Of a stretch of 35,649 nucleotides of DNA, positions 24,706 through 31,923 are shown one piece after another (within the stretch, counting starts at the first letter, position 1; each line of letters starts with the position of its first letter). Source of the DNA: Bacteroidota bacterium (GTDB taxonomy: Bacteria > Bacteroidota > Bacteroidia > NS11-12g > UBA955). The notes beneath the pieces were generated by a model that saw nothing but the letters and a program-made list of their open reading frames with translations, was not told the DNA's origin and made no database searches. The stretch lies in assembly GCA_027490055.1 (NCBI GenBank), contig JAIXYV010000096.1, forward strand, positions 1 to 35,649, read 5' to 3'. Position numbers and translations under genes: made by a program.

Positions 24706-25941
24706 ATGCTTGATGTCGCTGTTATAGGAGGCGGAGCTGCAGGCTTTTTTGCGGCTGTAAACATCAAAATTCTGCATCCTGATAAAGAGGTGCAGATCTT
24801 CGAGAAAAGCAGTACCTGTCTTGGTAAAGTTAAAATCAGCGGAGGTGGCAGATGCAATGTTACCCATCACTGTTTTGATCCCGTTGTTTTATCTAAATTT
24901 TATCCCAGAGGCTCAAAAGAGCTAATCTCAGTTTTTAATAGATTTAATCCTCAGAACACCATCGACTGGTTTGAGCAGCAGGGAATACGCCTGAAAACAG
25001 AGTCAGATGGCAGAATGTTTCCAATCACCGATGATTCTCAAACAATCATTAACTGTTTTTTGGATTTCTGTAAGGCACGCAAAATTGCCATCCATACTCG
25101 CGCTGGTATTAAATCTATCACTAAAAAAGACAATCACTTTGAACTTCAGTTAGAAACAGAAGTAGTTAGTTGCCGCAAACTGGTTGTAAGCAGTGGAAGC
25201 AGCGAAGTGTTCTGGAATGTATTGGCAGGCATGGGACATGCTATTGTTCCACCTGTGCCTTCTTTGTTTACCTTTAATATTAAGAATGATCTGATTGAAG
25301 ATCTTCCTGGCTTAAGTGTTCCCAAAGCCAGCGTTAAACTAAACGTAGAAAAGTCGCTTTTAAAAGCCTTTAAACTAAACGATGTTGAGTGTACACAAAG
25401 CGGTCCCTTACTTATTACCCATTGGGGCTTAAGCGGACCGGCAATTCTTAAATTGTCTTCGATTGCCGCCAGGTTATTGCACCATGTAAACTATCAGTTT
25501 GAAATCCAGATTAGTTTTAGCAATCTCAAGCTGGAAGAGACATTGGAGGTATTAATGAGTTTCAAATCTCAAAACACCAAGAAGCAAATTATCAATACAC
25601 CTTTATTTGATATTCCTAACCGCTGGTGGAACCGCTTGCATGCTTTAACATTCGAAAACACCTATATCACCTGGTCTGATATTTCTAAAAAAGACCTCAA
25701 TAAACTGGCCTTGAATTTATGTGCTTATCCAATGAAAGTTGATGGTAAGAGCACGTTCAAAGATGAGTTTGTAACTGCAGGGGGTGTTAATCTAAAAGAA
25801 GTCGATTTTAAAACGATGGAAAGTAAAATTATTCCTGGATTGTACTTTGCTGGAGAGGTCCTGAACATTGATGCTCTCACAGGAGGTTTTAATTTTCAGG
25901 CAGCCTGGAGTGAAGCCTGGGTGATTGCTCAATCTGTTTAA
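24706..25941 (+). CDS. HI0933/YhiN-family FAD-dependent flavoprotein
   Basis: 411-residue cytosolic flavoprotein of the BaiN/YhiN (HI0933) family. The Rossmann motif VIGGGAAGFFAA (5-16) binds FAD; KVKISGGGRCNVTH is the family signature. THWGLSGPAIL and the C-terminal GLYFAGEVLNIDALTGGFNFQAAW (residues 379-402) complete the FAD site. Family members are NAD(P)-linked oxidoreductases of largely unknown substrate; assignment to bile-acid metabolism would not be justified here. It is the last gene of the pssA-purS operon and is followed within 9 bases by a hairpin terminator. Confidence 0.92.
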   Translation: MLDVAVIGGGAAGFFAAVNIKILHPDKEVQIFEKSSTCLGKVKISGGGRCNVTHHCFDPVVLSKFYPRGSKELISVFNRFNPQNTIDWFEQQGIRLKTESDGRMFPITDDSQTIINCFLDFCKARKIAIHTRAGIKSITKKDNHFELQLETEVVSCRKLVVSSGSSEVFWNVLAGMGHAIVPPVPSLFTFNIKNDLIEDLPGLSVPKASVKLNVEKSLLKAFKLNDVECTQSGPLLITHWGLSGPAILKLSSIAARLLHHVNYQFEIQISFSNLKLEETLEVLMSFKSQNTKKQIINTPLFDIPNRWWNRLHALTFENTYITWSDISKKDLNKLALNLCAYPMKVDGKSTFKDEFVTAGGVNLKEVDFKTMESKIIPGLYFAGEVLNIDALTGGFNFQAAWSEAWVIAQSV

Positions 25942-25943
25942 AT

Positions 25944-25973
25944 AAAAAAGGCATTACACCGAAGTATAATGCC
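25944..25973. terminator. UUCG-type terminator between convergent genes
   Basis: On the minus strand a 10-bp stem (GGCATTATAC / GTGTAATGCC with one G-U pair) closed by a TTCG tetraloop is followed by a TTTTTT run. This makes it strong for the leftward CsgG-like gene. On the plus strand the hairpin follows the flavoprotein stop but has only CTTTG behind it. Confidence 0.85.
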
Positions 25974-25994
25974 CTTTGTCGTTATTGATTATTT

Positions 25995-27143
25995 TTAATT
26001 TTTAATTCCTGTTGTTTCATATCTGGCTCTGCTATTGAAACCAAATGATACACCAAATCTGTAACCATCACTACTTGGTACGAAGTAAGCGTTAACCGGA
26101 ATATTCAATTTGCCTGATTTAAATGTTTTACCCAGGACGAAGATGAATGAAGGGTGTAAAGCCCATTCGCCGCGACTGTCGATACGACTTTCAATGAATG
26201 GTTTTTTAGTCATGCCCACTGTATCTTTTGCTAAGTGCCATTGGTTAAGGTCGTCGAAGTATCCGTTAGATTTTTTAGTGATAGAGACTGATGGTCCGAA
26301 GGCAAATTCCCAACCATTCTGGTTATTACGCATACCATTCATCAGAGTTAAACTTGGAATAAATAAACCTTGATCAAGTCCTGTTATCATAGGAACTACT
26401 TCAAACAGGGCCTGGAAATTACCTTGATTTAGATATTGTTTTTCAAACTGGTAACCAAATTGGAACATCAATGGCATGGCATTGAATCCGCCGTCTTTTT
26501 TAGGTTTAGAAAGAAGGGTGGCGGCTGGACCAGTAAAGTAAGTTACACCCATACGCGGACCATCGGCTCTTAATCTATTGGTAAAAGGATTGTTTCTAGC
26601 TTCGTCGAAGATAAAATTACGGGTTAGTGTGTTTACTTCATCCACGTTGTTAGGTAAAGAGAACATTTCGTTTAATGTAATTCTGATCATAGAAGGGATG
26701 GATTGTGGCAAATCAAGGAATTCTTTAACCAGTACTTTTTCAAAATCTTTGGTGCTGTTATCGTAGATTTTAAAGCTGATAACTAAACGATCGGCAACTT
26801 TGGTGATACTACCTGTAAACATTTTGTCGCATTTAAGTTTAGCGGCAATTTCAGAGATACAATAGGTGCTGAAACATTTATCAAGTTTCAAAGAGTCGCG
26901 TTTAGCTAAATATTCCAGGTCGTATTTATCGATCATTGAGTAAATCCCGATTTTTTCAAGTTCCAGTCGGGTGATGGCAGTTACAGGCATATCAACCGGA
27001 TTGAAATTTGGAACTTCTTGTAAGCCTCTGATGTCAATTTCTACAATGGCCAGTTTGGCTTTTCCATTTGTTTGAGCCACTACAGAACTATTGCTGAAGG
27101 TACTAAGGATGGTAATTACTGCGGAAATGATGAATTTTTTCAT
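25995..27143 (-). CDS. Secreted protein with CsgG/TolB-like N-terminal domain
   Basis: 382 residues with a signal peptide ending near VVAQ (about 24). Residues 30-160 have the CsgG/FlgO/TolB-N pattern: KLAIVEIDIRG, then AITRLELEKIGIYSMIDKYDLEYL, a cysteine pair region (KCFSTYC), and CDKMFTGSITKVADRLVISFKIYD. This domain typically binds or assembles in the outer-membrane periplasmic face. The C-terminal half (about 195-382) has barrel-like strands (PLMFQFGYQFEK, WEFAFGPSVSITKK, LHPSFIFVLGKTF, YRFGVSFGFNSRA). Curli-type export is not implied, as no other csg gene is present. A near-consensus box (TACTTTG, minus strand 27176-27170) is 26 bases upstream. It is divergent from the BetR-type regulator gene; regulation by that protein is possible but unproven. 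Confidence 0.65.
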   Translation of the reverse strand: MKKFIISAVITILSTFSNSSVVAQTNGKAKLAIVEIDIRGLQEVPNFNPVDMPVTAITRLELEKIGIYSMIDKYDLEYLAKRDSLKLDKCFSTYCISEIAAKLKCDKMFTGSITKVADRLVISFKIYDNSTKDFEKVLVKEFLDLPQSIPSMIRITLNEMFSLPNNVDEVNTLTRNFIFDEARNNPFTNRLRADGPRMGVTYFTGPAATLLSKPKKDGGFNAMPLMFQFGYQFEKQYLNQGNFQALFEVVPMITGLDQGLFIPSLTLMNGMRNNQNGWEFAFGPSVSITKKSNGYFDDLNQWHLAKDTVGMTKKPFIESRIDSRGEWALHPSFIFVLGKTFKSGKLNIPVNAYFVPSSDGYRFGVSFGFNSRARYETTGIKN

Positions 27144-27281
27144 GATATTTTTTAATTATTTTGTTGATGCAAAGTAGCAGTGATTTTTTAGCTCTGTATT
27201 ATTAAATAATAATGATGTTTTAAAATATTAATTAAAAAATGCAATTTGTAAGGATATTGACTTACAATGATGTATCAATTA

Positions 27282-27312
27282 TTGAAAAATACTATTAAAT
27301 TGGTTATATTTG
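27282..27312 (+). promoter_or_regulatory. Promoter of the BetR-type gene
   Basis: TTG at 27282-27284, a 20-base spacer and TATATTTG at 27305-27312 match the consensus. The ATG is 19 bases further on. The 188-base intergenic region is otherwise AT-rich with no other clear feature. Confidence 0.6.
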
Positions 27313-27331
27313 CATAAATTACTAAACATAA

Positions 27332-28348
27332 ATGCCATCAAAATTAAAAAACGCTAATAATTTTCAAGAAAAATGGAATGATGTTTTACAAAAACATGCT
27401 CCAGAAAACATCTCATTAGCCCGTGAAATCAGCGAGTTGCTGGATATTAGTTTAGATAGTGCCTACAGAAGATTGCGAAATGAAACAGATTACACATTAG
27501 ATGAGGCAGCATTAATTGCCAATCATTTTAACATTCCATTAGAGGCGCTTAATAACGAAAGGCATGCCATGGTTAGTTTTAAGACAAATGCTTTAAAAAA
27601 TGATATTGATTCTTACACCGCCTATCTTGAAAATATGCATTCAAGTGTTAAGCGGCTGGCCTCATTTGAAAATCCACAACTTTATTTTGGCGCAGAAGAT
27701 ATTCCAGTGTTTTATCATTACAGCAGTGAACACCTCTTGAAATTCAAGATTACTTATTGGTTAAAGTCTTTGATGCTGGTACCAGAATTTCAAAATATGA
27801 CCTATGATAAAATAGAAATTCCGGAAATATTAATTAAAACAGCACATGAGATATTTAAGAATTTTGCTAAAGTGAATTCAACAGAGATCTGGACGGCTGA
27901 AACTGTTTTAAGTACTGTCAAGCAAATTAAGTTTTATTGGGAAGCTGGTTTTTTCGAATTAAAGGATGAAGCGCTTTTAGTAGTAGATGATTTGGAGTTG
28001 TGTTTGAAAAGAATACAGAAGCAAGCAGAAACCGGATATATGTTTAATGCCAACGGAACTATGTCATCAGCTACTTACAGGTTGTTTGTAAGCGATGTAA
28101 TGGTTGGTACTAATAGTATTTTGGCAAAGGCGGGCGATCATATGTTTTCATATATTAGTTACAGTACCTTTAATTTTATGCAAACATCAAACAGTGATTT
28201 TAATCTGCAAAACGAATTGTGGATGAATAATTTGATGTCGCGCAGTACCATGATTAGCACTGTGGCAGAGAAACAGAGAAATCAGTTTTTTAAATCAGTG
28301 TATAAAGTAATTGCCGAATTGAAGCAATATATAATTGATAGCGATTAA
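27332..28348 (+). CDS. BetR-like helix-turn-helix protein
   Basis: 338 residues. The N-terminus (about 10-75) holds a helix-turn-helix of the BetR sort: ISLAREISELLDISLDSAYRRLRNE (residues 31-55) followed by TLDEAALIANHFNIPLEAL. The rest (80-338) is a mostly helical region with many aromatic residues and no recognised effector domain; family members of this length are common in Bacteroidota and annotated as transcriptional regulators. No signal peptide, so cytosolic. The gene is divergent from the CsgG-like gene and its stop codon is immediately followed by the stop of the leftward barrel gene. Target genes unknown. Confidence 0.75.
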   Translation: MPSKLKNANNFQEKWNDVLQKHAPENISLAREISELLDISLDSAYRRLRNETDYTLDEAALIANHFNIPLEALNNERHAMVSFKTNALKNDIDSYTAYLENMHSSVKRLASFENPQLYFGAEDIPVFYHYSSEHLLKFKITYWLKSLMLVPEFQNMTYDKIEIPEILIKTAHEIFKNFAKVNSTEIWTAETVLSTVKQIKFYWEAGFFELKDEALLVVDDLELCLKRIQKQAETGYMFNANGTMSSATYRLFVSDVMVGTNSILAKAGDHMFSYISYSTFNFMQTSNSDFNLQNELWMNNLMSRSTMISTVAEKQRNQFFKSVYKVIAELKQYIIDSD

Positions 28349-29470
28349 TTACATCTTACCTAAATTCTTCTCAAGGTTTAATTTCAGATACACTGAATAA
28401 CTGTATTGCACTCTGCCGTATTCGTAATCGTAAAACGGCTCAAGTCTTAAGTCGAGCATCACCTGTTTGTTCAGGTTTTGAGTATACATGATTCTTGACA
28501 TCAACATATGTCGCACCTGACGGTGATCTGAAATAGTGTATACATTGTAATTGTTGTAAATCTGAGTACCTACTGGCGATTGCCATTCGCGACCAGCCCA
28601 GTAGTTAAACATCAATTCAAAGCCTTTGTAATTGCAAGCCAGAGTATGCCATGAAGCAAAACCGTTTTTATACGGCTGAGTGATGGTTGGAGAGAAGTCG
28701 CCACTAGCCAGCCAGTGATTTTCAGTTCTGATTCTAAAACCATTAGCGGCCTTATAATGAAGTTTCAAACCTAAAGCCAGATTGATTCTCGTGAAAATTG
28801 GATTTGGATTACTATTTAACTGTCCCCCACGATGTGCTAAAGTGCCCTGAAAAGGAAAGGAGGCGTAGATAGATTTTGTTTCTTTAATCAGTCTGTTAGC
28901 TACAAAACCAGTAGTAAATCGCTCCTGATTTCTCGTGGTTCTATAAGTAGGCTCGTTCCATACCAGAAAATTATTAAAATAGAATTTGTCACTTTTATAG
29001 ATGCCTTGTATACCATTTTCTATTCGATTGGTAATGGCATAGTCGATGTTGTACATTGGCTCTATAAACCCGTAGTTTACCGTTCCCTGCATAGCGCCAA
29101 AATTGTAGCGCCATTTGTGCTTGAAATATGAAATAGTAACCACTGGTTGTACTTCTACTAATCGGCTGCTTCCGAAGTCCTGACGCGCCTGAAAACCACC
29201 TTTTATCATGAAGTTTTTAAATGGCTGATACAGCATTTGTGCCTGCAACATAGAGCCAAATAGGGTCTGTCCTTTTTCTATCAGGTCGAAATACTCTGTA
29301 TTCCTGAGATAATTAAACATTTCTACATTTAGTCTGATGCTTTGAGTATCGTTAGACAAAACTGAATCGTTCTGATTGAAAATTCGATTTTCAAGCTGGG
29401 CGCTGGCGCTGTTAAGACAAAGTAAAAACAGGCAGACTATTATACTTTTAATAAATGATCTGAAAGGCAT
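28349..29470 (-). CDS. Predicted outer-membrane beta-barrel protein (DUF2490-like)
   Basis: 373 residues: signal peptide ending SASAQ (about 25), then a regular series of amphipathic strands with aromatic ends (FMIKGGFQARQDFG, VQPVVTISYFKHKWRYNFG, INLALGLKLHYKA, FELMFNYWAGREWQS, VMLDLRLEPFYDYEYG, YSYSVYLKLNL). The strand pattern suggests a barrel of about 14-16 strands. I lean to DUF2490-like proteins, which are uncharacterised. A TACATTTG box lies 10 bases before the ATG. It ends exactly where the BetR-type gene ends, with no base between the two stops. Confidence 0.65.
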   Translation of the reverse strand: MPFRSFIKSIIVCLFLLCLNSASAQLENRIFNQNDSVLSNDTQSIRLNVEMFNYLRNTEYFDLIEKGQTLFGSMLQAQMLYQPFKNFMIKGGFQARQDFGSSRLVEVQPVVTISYFKHKWRYNFGAMQGTVNYGFIEPMYNIDYAITNRIENGIQGIYKSDKFYFNNFLVWNEPTYRTTRNQERFTTGFVANRLIKETKSIYASFPFQGTLAHRGGQLNSNPNPIFTRINLALGLKLHYKAANGFRIRTENHWLASGDFSPTITQPYKNGFASWHTLACNYKGFELMFNYWAGREWQSPVGTQIYNNYNVYTISDHRQVRHMLMSRIMYTQNLNKQVMLDLRLEPFYDYEYGRVQYSYSVYLKLNLEKNLGKM

Positions 29471-29480
29471 TTTGAGTTTT

Positions 29481-29488
29481 CAAATGTA
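29481..29488 (-). promoter_or_regulatory. -7 box of the barrel gene
   Basis: TACATTTG on the minus strand, 10 bases before the ATG at 29470, without a clear -33 TTG. The 66-base divergent gap has no equally good box for the rightward DUF3108 gene. Confidence 0.45.
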
Positions 29489-29536
29489 ATAATTTGGAAC
29501 GATTATTGAATTCTTTGATTTAAAATCAGTAAAGGT

Positions 29537-30376
29537 ATGTTAAATTTATTTTCAAAGGGTACTATTTATGCGGGTTTACTCGCCATTCCCATTTGTCTTG
29601 GTGCTTTCACTTTTATACAGCCAGATACCACTACTCAACCAAAAGTAGAGGAGTTCAAATACAGAAAAATAACTAATTCGGCTTTTACTTTTAACGAGAA
29701 ACTTTCATATCGTGTCCATTATGGCGTTATAAATGCCGCAACGGTCACCTTAGAGGTTGGAGCAGCTTTAGTTGACAAAAACGAAAGAAAATGCTACAAT
29801 ATTAAAGCCGATGGGAGAACACTAAAGTCATTTGACTGGGCTTATAAAGTTCGTGATAAATTCGAAACTTATGTTGATAATGAAGCGATGGCGCCAATTT
29901 CATATAACAAGAATGTTCAGGAAGATTCATACACCGACAATGATTTAGTCGTATTTAAACACAACAAAAAGAAATTGTATGGTGTTAAAGGCATTCTCGA
30001 TATGCCCGTTTATACCCATGATATTATTTCAGCACTTTACTATGTAAGAAACTTAGACTTTAGTAAATCAAAGGTAGGAGATAACTTCCCATTAGATGTC
30101 TATCTCGATAATAAGATCTATAACCTTGGATTTAAGTATGCAGGTAAAGAAACTATTACGACAGATATCGGAAAAGTAAAGTGCATTAAGTTTATCCCTA
30201 CTTTGGTTGTTGATCGCGTTTTTAAAGATAAAGATGACATGACCGTATGGGTGAGCGATGACGACAATAAAATTCCTATCAGAGTTAAGGCCAAAATTAT
30301 GGTTGGCTCAGTTAAGGTAGACATCACCACCTACAGTGGCTTGAAGAATGAATTTAAAGCGCTGGTAAAAAAATAA
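29537..30376 (+). CDS. DUF3108 domain periplasmic protein
   Basis: 279 residues with an N-terminal hydrophobic segment (about 9-27) acting as signal peptide or anchor. From residue 50 it follows the DUF3108 pattern: FTFNEKLSYRVHYGVINAATVTLEV, then a 'KSFDWAYKVRDKFETYVD' stretch, ISALYYVRNLDFSKSKVGDNFPLDVYLDNKIYNL in two conserved blocks, DIGKVKCIKFIP, and VWVSDDDNKIPIRVKAKIMVGSVKVDI. DUF3108 proteins are thought to fold like periplasmic lipid-binding beta structures, but none has a firm function. The gene is divergent from the barrel gene and converges on cysS with no base between the stops. Confidence 0.82.
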   Translation: MLNLFSKGTIYAGLLAIPICLGAFTFIQPDTTTQPKVEEFKYRKITNSAFTFNEKLSYRVHYGVINAATVTLEVGAALVDKNERKCYNIKADGRTLKSFDWAYKVRDKFETYVDNEAMAPISYNKNVQEDSYTDNDLVVFKHNKKKLYGVKGILDMPVYTHDIISALYYVRNLDFSKSKVGDNFPLDVYLDNKIYNLGFKYAGKETITTDIGKVKCIKFIPTLVVDRVFKDKDDMTVWVSDDDNKIPIRVKAKIMVGSVKVDITTYSGLKNEFKALVKK

Positions 30377-31849
30377 TCAATTGATGGTGAAGCTGGTACC
30401 TTCCTTGCCATCTTTTAATTCAATACCTATTTCTGAGAGTTTCTTTCTGATGGTATCAGATAAGGCATAGTTTTTATCTTGCTTAGCTTCCTGTCTCAAA
30501 TCTATCAATAATTGCATGACGCCCTGGATTTTTTCAGAGGATGCTTCAGATTCTTTTTTCAATCCTAAAATATCAAAAACATAAGTAGAATAGAGCTTTC
30601 TCAGTTCACTTAAATCCGATTCAGAAATGTTTAACTGACCAGAAGCGAGTTGATTGATTTTTGTTACCACATCGAATAATTCTGCAATTAAAATTGGGGT
30701 ATTCAAATCTTCATTTAAAGCATTTTCCAATTTTTGAGCAAGTTCTCCGATATGGATATCTGAACTGTTTCCAGTTTTGATAGACTGTAAAGTATCTTCA
30801 GCGGTTAACAGACGGTTTAGACCTTTTTCAGAGGCTTGCAAGGCGGTATTACTGAAATCTAAGGTGCCTCTGTAATGTGCCTGAAGAATAAAGAATTTAA
30901 GGGTCATTGGCGAATAAGCCTTCTCAAGTAAATGGTGGTTCCCTGAAAAGAATTCATCAATTGAAATCCCATTGTTTAGCGATTTAGCCATTTTCTGGCC
31001 GTTCACCGTAATCATGTTGTGGTGCATCCAGTAGCGGGCTGGTTGATGCCCGGTGCAAGCCATAGATTGAGCAATTTCTGATTCATGGTGTGGAAATAGC
31101 AGATCCATACCACCACCGTGAATATCAAAAGTGTCACCCAGATATTTTCTGCTCATGGCAGAACATTCGATATGCCAACCGGGAAAACCATTGCTCCACG
31201 GACTAGGCCATTGCATGATATGCTCCGGTCCCGCTTTCTTCCAAAGGGCAAAATCGTTAGCGTTTTTCTTTTCATCCTGACCTTCTAATTCACGTGCTTC
31301 ATTGCCAGCACCTGCAATCAGGTCTTCAATAACACGCCCAGAAAGTTTTCCGTAATCGTGAGATTTGCTGTAAGATAAAACATCAAAATAAACAGAACCA
31401 TTAGATTCATAAGCAAAGCCTTTATCAATAATGGTTTTAATCATTTCTATCTGTTCAATAATATGTCCGCTGGCTCTGGGTTCAATAGAGGCAGGTTTAA
31501 CATTCATTGAAAGTAGCATGTTATGGTAACTGTCTGTGTAGAACTGAGCAATTTCCATAGGCTCCAGCTGTTCCACTTTTGCTTTTTTAGCGATTTTATC
31601 TTCACCTTCGTCGGCATCATTTACTAAATGGCCAACGTCAGTGACATTTCTAACAAAGCGCACTTTATAGCCTTTATGTACTAAAAAGCGGTGTAAAACA
31701 TCAAAAACCACTGGTCCGCGTGCATGCCCCAGGTGAGGGTGTCCATAAACTGTTGGTCCACATACGTATATGCCGACAAATGGAGCATTAACGGGCTCAA
31801 AAGGGCGGATTTCCCTGGTGTAGGTGTCATATATTTTCAGTGGTGTCAT
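30377..31849 (-). CDS. cysS: Cysteinyl-tRNA synthetase
   Basis: Class I aminoacyl-tRNA synthetase charging tRNA-Cys, 490 residues, cytosolic. Signatures: CGPTVYGHPHLGHARG (30-45; Zn ligand Cys30 and the HxGH motif at 39-42), WHIECSAMS (225-233; Cys229) and FPHHESEIAQ (252-261), which complete the zinc site, and KMAKS (286-290), the KMSKS loop. The helical anticodon-binding tail follows. Length is usual. The start at 31849 is supported by a TAATTTTG box 16 bases upstream; this promoter is interleaved with that of the divergent ppiC-type gene. Confidence 0.97.
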   Translation of the reverse strand: MTPLKIYDTYTREIRPFEPVNAPFVGIYVCGPTVYGHPHLGHARGPVVFDVLHRFLVHKGYKVRFVRNVTDVGHLVNDADEGEDKIAKKAKVEQLEPMEIAQFYTDSYHNMLLSMNVKPASIEPRASGHIIEQIEMIKTIIDKGFAYESNGSVYFDVLSYSKSHDYGKLSGRVIEDLIAGAGNEARELEGQDEKKNANDFALWKKAGPEHIMQWPSPWSNGFPGWHIECSAMSRKYLGDTFDIHGGGMDLLFPHHESEIAQSMACTGHQPARYWMHHNMITVNGQKMAKSLNNGISIDEFFSGNHHLLEKAYSPMTLKFFILQAHYRGTLDFSNTALQASEKGLNRLLTAEDTLQSIKTGNSSDIHIGELAQKLENALNEDLNTPILIAELFDVVTKINQLASGQLNISESDLSELRKLYSTYVFDILGLKKESEASSEKIQGVMQLLIDLRQEAKQDKNYALSDTIRKKLSEIGIELKDGKEGTSFTIN

Positions 31850-31862
31850 GGCAAATTAAAGA

Positions 31863-31895
31863 TTGCAAAATTAATATAAAAAAATCCTATTTTTG
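31863..31895 (+). promoter_or_regulatory. Promoter of the ppiC-type / lipoprotein / surA operon
   Basis: TTG at 31863-31865, a 22-base spacer and TATTTTTG at 31888-31895. The ATG at 31924 follows after 28 bases. The cysS -7 box lies within this spacer on the other strand. Confidence 0.6.
31866..31873 (-). promoter_or_regulatory. -7 box of the cysS promoter
   Basis: TAATTTTG followed by CA on the minus strand, 16 bases before the cysS ATG. It overlaps the spacer of the rightward promoter, so RNA polymerase binding at the two should be mutually exclusive. Confidence 0.5.
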
Positions 31896-31923
31896 TAAGC
31901 TTATAAAAATTATACGAGGATAT

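Noticed and set aside
25995-27143. Curli secretion channel CsgG
   Set aside because: The protein is longer, has no lipoprotein Cys signal and no csg neighbours; only the N-terminal domain pattern is shared.
31840-31923. Longer form of the ppiC-type protein starting inside cysS
   Set aside because: It would hide the signal peptide that starts at 31924, and it lies upstream of the promoter.
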